Positions 59,097-64,000 of a stretch of DNA of 64,000 nucleotides are shown one piece after another (the stretch's first letter is position 1; the number at the start of each line of letters is the position of its first letter). Origin of the DNA: Mangrovibacterium sp041596335 (GTDB lineage: Bacteria; Bacteroidota; Bacteroidia; Bacteroidales; Prolixibacteraceae); NCBI RefSeq assembly GCF_041596335.1, contig NZ_JBFHIT010000001.1, forward strand, positions 186,001 through 250,000. Reading direction: 5' to 3'. The position numbers and the translations under genes are program-made. The notes beneath the pieces were generated by a model that saw only the letters and a list, made by a program, of their open reading frames with translations, was not told the origin of the DNA and made no database searches.

Positions 59097-59459
59097 AGTA
59101 GATCAATTAGTTTCTCGCTTGGTTTGTATCACGAATCAAATAAGCTCCGAAAATAATAAAAGAAATAAGTTACAAAAGCAAAAAGACTCCATTTTCACAA
59201 CACCCGAAAATATTGAAACGATCTCCTCATGGACAAAAAAATTAGGTTTGCGATTGGCTGAGAGGGATCAAAATTGGAGAAACCCGACATTAAAATTAGC
59301 ATACAAAAGATAAGTGATGTAATTTTTTGCTGGCTCAATTCACTACTAGTGGGTATTTGCGGAGTAAGAAACCATTTTATACTGGTAATTACGGAGATGT
59401 CGACCAACCATCCCGAGCGATGGATTTCTGCAAGTTTTCTCATACTCGCAGCTTCAAAT
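59097..59459. other. Intergenic region without a supported gene
   Basis: AT-rich, with short frames only. The promoter of the large kinase must lie here, but no convincing box was seen. Confidence 0.4.
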
Positions 59460-60269
59460 TTAGGACACAATCTTCCCTATTTTTTCTTCCAGATTTTTAA
59501 TCGCGGTCAATACGGTAGCCATTTCAGAGCGGGCTTCGGGAAATTCGCGACTGGTGTAGGCATAAAAACGCCAGATTTCCATCACATCGGCAGCCTCAAC
59601 TGTGTAGGGTTCGTAGAGCGGATTGAGCGATTTCAGGCGAATCGTGCCGTTTGGGCTCAACGTCGTTAGTTTGAAAACGAAATCCTGCTGTCCTTTCAAA
59701 ATCACAATACAGGGTGTATCGGTTTTCAGGTCGGTCCAGTCGGCCACATACTGCGCCACAATGTCGGAGCCCTCCGGAACCGGCAACATCGAATCGCCCA
59801 CCGACGGAAAAATGCGAAAAGTGCCCTGCGTTGGCAAATTAGGAATTGAGTACTTCGGCAAGGCGGCAATAAACTCCGGATCGTTATAGCCCGCCATATA
59901 ACCGGCTTTGGCTTTCACCGGCACGTACTCCACATTTTCATTGTTCGATTTGTCCACCGAAATAGCCAGCACCCGCAAGTTGCCTCCACGAATGTACACA
60001 TCGTTCCCGGCTTCAAGCTCACGCATTTTCAACTCACCCAATTTCGACAGATCAATTTTCAACAACGAATCGATACTTATTTTGAAGAATTCCGAAAAAC
60101 TGAGGTAATCTTCCGGCTGTGGCGACTTCGTATTACCAGCTTCAATAGCAGCCAGTTTCGCACGGGTTAATCCTAAAATCGAAGCCAATGTTTCCTGACT
60201 CATTTTCCGGCGTTCGCGCAAGAATTTGAGGTTCGCGGCGAAAAAAATCTTTTGCGCTTTGCTATTCAT
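59460..60269 (-). CDS. XRE-S24 LexA-like repressor of the mutasome cassette
   Basis: The 269-aa protein has an N-terminal HTH (MSQETLASILGLTRAKLAAIE) and a C-terminal S24 peptidase-like domain: SVGDSMLP with the nucleophilic Ser, and a following VFKL with a possible Lys. KAGYMAGYN contains an AG pair that could be the cleavage site. Self-cleavage after DNA damage would release imuA-imuB-dnaE2. It is divergent from imuA across repeats of TTGTTA. Confidence 0.8.
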   Translation of the reverse strand: MNSKAQKIFFAANLKFLRERRKMSQETLASILGLTRAKLAAIEAGNTKSPQPEDYLSFSEFFKISIDSLLKIDLSKLGELKMRELEAGNDVYIRGGNLRVLAISVDKSNNENVEYVPVKAKAGYMAGYNDPEFIAALPKYSIPNLPTQGTFRIFPSVGDSMLPVPEGSDIVAQYVADWTDLKTDTPCIVILKGQQDFVFKLTTLSPNGTIRLKSLNPLYEPYTVEAADVMEIWRFYAYTSREFPEARSEMATVLTAIKNLEEKIGKIVS

Positions 60270-60313
60270 TTGTTATACTTAGAAACAATTAATTGTTATT
60301 AATCGTAACAAAT
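60268..60313. promoter_or_regulatory. Operator region between repressor and imuA
   Basis: ATTTGTTA (60268), the palindrome AACAATTAATTGTT (60284-60297) and TAACAAAT (60306-60313) share the TTGTTA half-site. The first overlaps the repressor's start codon, suggesting self-control. Confidence 0.6.
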
Positions 60314-60332
60314 ATAGAGCTATTTCTCAATT

Positions 60333-61085
60333 ATGGAAGCGATTACAGGAAAAAAAGAAATCATCAGTCAGCTAAAAAAGCAGATACTTTCGATGGAAGG
60401 TTTCAGCTCCGGACCGGATAGCCGGCAGCTCGATTTTGGGCTGGGGCCAATGAACCCGTCATTTCCTGGTGGTACTTTTCCCGTGGGAGCCATACACGAA
60501 TTCATCAGCCCCACCGAAGCACATGCCGCCTCTGCCAATGGCTTTCTGGCGGGTCTGTTGAGCACACTAATGAAAAAAGGTGGTATTTGTCTGTGGATTG
60601 GTGTCGGACGAAAACTATTTCCTCCGGCCTTAAAATTTTATGGCATTGAACCACACCGGGTTGTTTTTGTTGATGTGAAGCTCAAAAAAGATGGGCTTTG
60701 GGTGATGGAACAGGCACTGAAATGCACTGCTCTGGCAGCTGTGGTAGCCGAGCTTCGCGAAGTGAGTTTTGCCGAATCGCGCCGTCTGCAACTTGCTGTT
60801 GAGAGCAGCCGGGTAACCGGATTTCTGCATCGCCTGCAACCACGTTCCCAAAGCACGCTGGCTTGTGTATCGCGATGGAAAATCAGTCCACTCCCCAGCC
60901 AAAACACGCGTGGATTGCCGGGCGTTGGCGCCCCGCGCGTAGAGGTGGAATTAGAGAAAATTCGCAACGGCCGCCCGGGCATCTGGCAATTCGAGTGGCA
61001 AAACGGCAGCTTCCGGGCCCTGCCAACCCGGCGTCAGGCCTCACTGCCTTCCGCATCAACCACAAAAGAACGAAACTATGCCTAA
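60333..61085 (+). CDS. imuA: ImuA-like RecA-fold mutasome protein
   Basis: The 250-aa protein has GLGPMNPSFPGGTFPVGAIHEF, the ImuA-type start, and GFLAGLLSTLMKKGGICLWIG in place of a full Walker A. ImuA couples ImuB and DnaE2 to the clamp and RecA in error-prone repair. Its 3' end overlaps imuB by 8 bp. Confidence 0.85.
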   Translation: MEAITGKKEIISQLKKQILSMEGFSSGPDSRQLDFGLGPMNPSFPGGTFPVGAIHEFISPTEAHAASANGFLAGLLSTLMKKGGICLWIGVGRKLFPPALKFYGIEPHRVVFVDVKLKKDGLWVMEQALKCTALAAVVAELREVSFAESRRLQLAVESSRVTGFLHRLQPRSQSTLACVSRWKISPLPSQNTRGLPGVGAPRVEVELEKIRNGRPGIWQFEWQNGSFRALPTRRQASLPSASTTKERNYA

Positions 61086-62574
61086 ACGCTATCTGTATAT
61101 TTGGCTTCGCTACCTGCCAACCGACCGGATGACAAAGCTGAATCCGGAACTGCGTAACATGCCTTTCCTTCTGTATGCTCCCGAACACGGAAGAATGGTT
61201 ATTCGGGCCGCCAGTCCCGCTCTGGTAAAAGAAGGAATGGCGCCCGGAATGGTGGTTGCCGATGTACGCGCCATACTTCCTCAGGTTGAAGTGTTTCCTG
61301 CAGAGCCCGAAGCCGAAGAAAAGCTACTGAACAAACTGGCTGAATGGTGCTTCCGCTTTAGCCCGATCGTTGCCACCAACCCTCCCGACGGACTGGTACT
61401 CGACCTATCCGGATGTGCACATTTGTGGGGTGGCGAACGTCCTTATCTTCAAACAATCACAACCCGTTTGCGCAAAGGAGGCTATGCCGCACGAGCCGCC
61501 ATTGCCGACACCATTGGTGCAGCCTGGGCTGTGGCTCGCTACGGCAGACAGCATTCCATTGTGGAGCCGGGCACGCATCGCCAAGCTCTACTTCCGCTCC
61601 CTCCCGCTGCACTGCGACTGGATAGCGCCACCCTGCAACGGCTGGACAAGCTGGGCTTCCGGCAAATCGGACAGCTCACTTCCATTCCCGGCAGCAACCT
61701 GCGCCGTCGATTCGGCAACAACCTGCTCCTTCGGCTGGATCAGGCTTTGGGCACCGAACGCGAGCTACTGAAACCCATTCAAGCCACACCTGTTTATCTG
61801 GAACGACTACCCTGCCTGGAGCCCATCCGAACGGCCAAAGGAATTGAAATAGCCTTGGAACGCTTGCTCGAAATGCTCTGCACCCGTTTTTTTGCCGAAG
61901 GGAAAGGAATGCGAACGGGAATTCTGAAAGGCTACCGAATTGATGGAGAAACCGTGCAAATTAGCATTGGCACCAACCGGGCTTCGCGCAATGCGGCACA
62001 CCTTTTCAAACTATTCGAATTGAAAATACCGGAATTGGAACCGGCGCTCGGAATCGAACTGTTCACGCTGGAAGCTCCACTGGTTGAAGATGTAAGCGAA
62101 ACACAGGAAGCTTTATGGGGCACCGGAAGCAACAATCAGACAGCAATTGCTGAATTGTTGGACAACATTGCCGGCAAAGTGGGTTCGAAGGCCATTCATC
62201 GTTACCTGCCACAGGAGCATTACTGGCCGGAACGATCGGTGAAAGAGGTCGGCTCACTCGAAGAACAACCCGTAACCGAATGGCGCACCGACCGACCTCG
62301 TCCGCTTCATCTTTTACCAAATCCGGAACCAATTGATGTTATGGTCGCATTGCCTGATTATCCCCCCTTGCACTTTCGGCACAAAAACGAAATTATCCGT
62401 ATTACCCGGGCAGATGGCCCCGAACGAATTGAACAGGAATGGTGGCTTCAAAATGGGCCTCCACGAGATTATTACCAGGTTGAAGATGAAAAAGGAGCAC
62501 GCTACTGGATCTTCCGACTTGGATTATACAACAGCGGCAATCCCCAGTGGTTTTTGCATGGGTATTTTGTTTGA
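61078..62574 (+). CDS. imuB: ImuB-like Y-family polymerase homologue
   Basis: The 498-aa protein has the Y-family palm and thumb outline: RAASPALVKEGMAPGM, VLDLSGCAHLWGG and LGFRQIGQLTSIPGSNLRRRFG. The Asp-Glu pair of active Y polymerases is not at its usual place (VLDLSG), as is typical for ImuB, an inactive adapter. It has a C-terminal region that contacts the clamp. 14 bp before dnaE2. Confidence 0.88.
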   Translation: MPKRYLYIWLRYLPTDRMTKLNPELRNMPFLLYAPEHGRMVIRAASPALVKEGMAPGMVVADVRAILPQVEVFPAEPEAEEKLLNKLAEWCFRFSPIVATNPPDGLVLDLSGCAHLWGGERPYLQTITTRLRKGGYAARAAIADTIGAAWAVARYGRQHSIVEPGTHRQALLPLPPAALRLDSATLQRLDKLGFRQIGQLTSIPGSNLRRRFGNNLLLRLDQALGTERELLKPIQATPVYLERLPCLEPIRTAKGIEIALERLLEMLCTRFFAEGKGMRTGILKGYRIDGETVQISIGTNRASRNAAHLFKLFELKIPELEPALGIELFTLEAPLVEDVSETQEALWGTGSNNQTAIAELLDNIAGKVGSKAIHRYLPQEHYWPERSVKEVGSLEEQPVTEWRTDRPRPLHLLPNPEPIDVMVALPDYPPLHFRHKNEIIRITRADGPERIEQEWWLQNGPPRDYYQVEDEKGARYWIFRLGLYNSGNPQWFLHGYFV

Positions 62575-62588
62575 AAAAGAAATGAGAC

Positions 62589-64000
62589 ATGAGTAGCGAG
62601 ACTGAAATGCACTACGCCGAATTACAGATAACATCAAATTTCACCTTTCTTCGGGGTGGATCGCACCCCGAAGAGCTGGTGGAAAAAGCTGAAGAACTGG
62701 GCTACACTGCCATTGCTATTGCCGACCGCAACTCACTGGCGGGTATTGTACGCGCCCATGTTGCTGCCCGCGAAAAGAATATCCGTTTCATCCCGGCTTG
62801 CCGTCTCGACCTGATGGACGGGCCAAGCCTGCTGGCCTATCCAACTTGTCTGTCGGGCTACGCCAACCTGTCGGGACTACTTTCTGAAGGCAATATGCGA
62901 GCCGAAAAAGGGCAATGCCACCTGTATCGGGCCGATGTGTACAACTATGCCAATGGGATCAATTTTCTACTGATCCCTCCAACAGCACTCAATGCAGATT
63001 TCGATTTTCAACCTGAATTTACACAGGCAATAGCGGATTATAAAAAGGAGCTGAAAGGTAATTTGTATTTGGGCGCAAACTTTACCTACCAGGGAGACGA
63101 CCAGAAGCGTCTGTTCCGGCTTTCGCAGCTGTCGAAACGGCTACAGATTCCACTCGTGGCAACCAACAACGTGCACTACCACAGCCCCGAGCGGCGCGAA
63201 CTGCAAGATGTATTGACTTGCATCCGCGAAAAGTGCACCATTCATTCCGCAGGATTCAAGCTACACCAAAATGCCGAACGCTACCTGAAACCCATCGACG
63301 AAATGCATCGACTGTTCCGGCAATATCCGGAGGCCATTCGAAATACCTTGAAGCTGGCCGACTCGTGCCGCTTTTCGCTGGATGAGCTGAAATACCAATA
63401 CCCCGAAGAAATTACCAGCGAGGGGCGAACGCCGATGGAAGAACTTGTGTTGCTAACATGGAAAGGTGCGCACGAGCAATTTGGACAAGTGATTCCGCCG
63501 AAAATAAAAGAAACCATTGATATGGAGCTGGAATTTATCGGCCGAAAAGACTATGCTTCCTATTTTCTGACGGTGTACGATTATGTGCGCGAAGCTCGTT
63601 CGCGAGGAATTTTGTGCCAGGGACGGGGTTCGGCTGCCAACTCCGCTGTTTGCTACTGTCTGGGCATCACCTCGGTCGACCCCTCGAAATTTAAGTTGCT
63701 GTTTGCCCGGTTTATGAGCGACGAGCGCAACGAGCCACCGGATATCGATGTGGACTTTGAACATGAACGCCGCGAGGAAATCATGCAATACATTTACGGG
63801 AAATACGGGCGCGACCGGGCCGGCATCGTTGCCACCGTTACGCAGGTACATTGGCGTGGAGCCGTTCGCGATGTGGGTAAAGTGATGGGCTTATCGACTG
63901 ATGCGATCAATGTGTTGTCGAAATCGGCCTATGAATTTACCGAAGATTGGTTTGGAAAAAAAGCTCCCGAGAGCAGCAGTTTCAATGCTTCCGACCCGCA
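62589..64000 (+). CDS. dnaE2: Error-prone DNA polymerase DnaE2, 3' truncated by window
   Basis: The start at 62589 (MSSETEMHYAELQITSNFTF) begins a PHP domain (FLRGGSHPEELVEKA), and the polymerase domain reads GRGSAANSAVCY and PDIDVDFEHERRE with the catalytic Asp residues. The frame is open to the window end (470 codons). DnaE2 is the mutagenic polymerase of the ImuA-ImuB set; together they bypass lesions. Confidence 0.93.
   Translation, partial: MSSETEMHYAELQITSNFTFLRGGSHPEELVEKAEELGYTAIAIADRNSLAGIVRAHVAAREKNIRFIPACRLDLMDGPSLLAYPTCLSGYANLSGLLSEGNMRAEKGQCHLYRADVYNYANGINFLLIPPTALNADFDFQPEFTQAIADYKKELKGNLYLGANFTYQGDDQKRLFRLSQLSKRLQIPLVATNNVHYHSPERRELQDVLTCIREKCTIHSAGFKLHQNAERYLKPIDEMHRLFRQYPEAIRNTLKLADSCRFSLDELKYQYPEEITSEGRTPMEELVLLTWKGAHEQFGQVIPPKIKETIDMELEFIGRKDYASYFLTVYDYVREARSRGILCQGRGSAANSAVCYCLGITSVDPSKFKLLFARFMSDERNEPPDIDVDFEHERREEIMQYIYGKYGRDRAGIVATVTQVHWRGAVRDVGKVMGLSTDAINVLSKSAYEFTEDWFGKKAPESSSFNASDP

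Noticed and set aside
59119..59313. Plus-strand frame of 64 codons
   Set aside because: Low complexity, no leader signals, no recognisable features.

Overview
The window comes from a Bacteroidota chromosome. The tmRNA tag reads GENNYALAA, many promoters fit the Bacteroidota pattern TTG-N18/19-TAnnTTTG, and the gene content (FucP, a GH2 enzyme with a long C-terminal extension, DUF4468, PAS kinases, a Bacteroidota-type tyrosine integrase) agrees. A marine or gut-like Marinilabiliales/Bacteroidales host is my guess; nothing here fixes the genus.

Layout. (1) 1-6.9 kb: a partial GH2 glycosidase faces a compact minus-strand operon for oxidative L-fucose use (mutarotase, AKR sugar dehydrogenase, lactonase-type amidohydrolase, zinc alcohol dehydrogenase, FucP permease). 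A 16-bp perfect palindrome lies just upstream of a well-spaced promoter. (2) 7.2-10.2 kb: tRNA-Pro(CGG), a small envelope protein, an alanine/saccharopine-dehydrogenase-like enzyme and tmRNA. (3) 10.23-48.44 kb: a complete-looking 38-kb tailed-phage prophage integrated in the 3' end of tmRNA, with 15-bp att repeats at both ends and clustered Int arm-site-like repeats. Integrase is on plus at the left end. The repressor is on plus at the right end. Almost everything between runs leftward: early and replication genes (47.8-39.4 kb; DnaC-like loader, VapE-type helicase, iteron array), head and packaging (39.1-31.5 kb), portal and tail (28.4-14.3 kb), and lysis (13.2-11.9 kb). Plus-strand cargo genes interrupt this at 13.3, 29.7-30.8 and 33.8 kb. 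(4) 48.44-48.92 kb: the decayed start of a second, related integrase with its own arm sites, a scar of an older element at the same att site. (5) 48.9-59.1 kb: host signalling genes: three sensor kinases, a response regulator, a B12-binding protein with a CarH-like photoreceptor motif, and a kinase-gene relic. (6) 59.5-64 kb: a LexA-like XRE-S24 repressor divergent from an imuA-imuB-dnaE2 mutasome cassette.

Most interesting signals. A pseudoknot-capable, switch-like RNA (28425-28591) sits directly upstream of a 65-aa phage gene, with a promoter ending at its first stem. A conserved TGTCCTT motif lies 34-55 nt before six late phage genes (about 110 nt before a seventh), twice placed directly after a terminator; it looks like a phage-specific late promoter element. 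An iteron array lies beside the phage helicase. The stand-alone B12 protein carries W-x9-EH and is linked to a histidine kinase. The phage lysis region has a probable unimolecular spanin, a T4-type lysozyme with Cys in the Asp20 position, and a membrane protein with a C-terminal HExxH domain.

All assignments come from reading the sequence. No database search was run.
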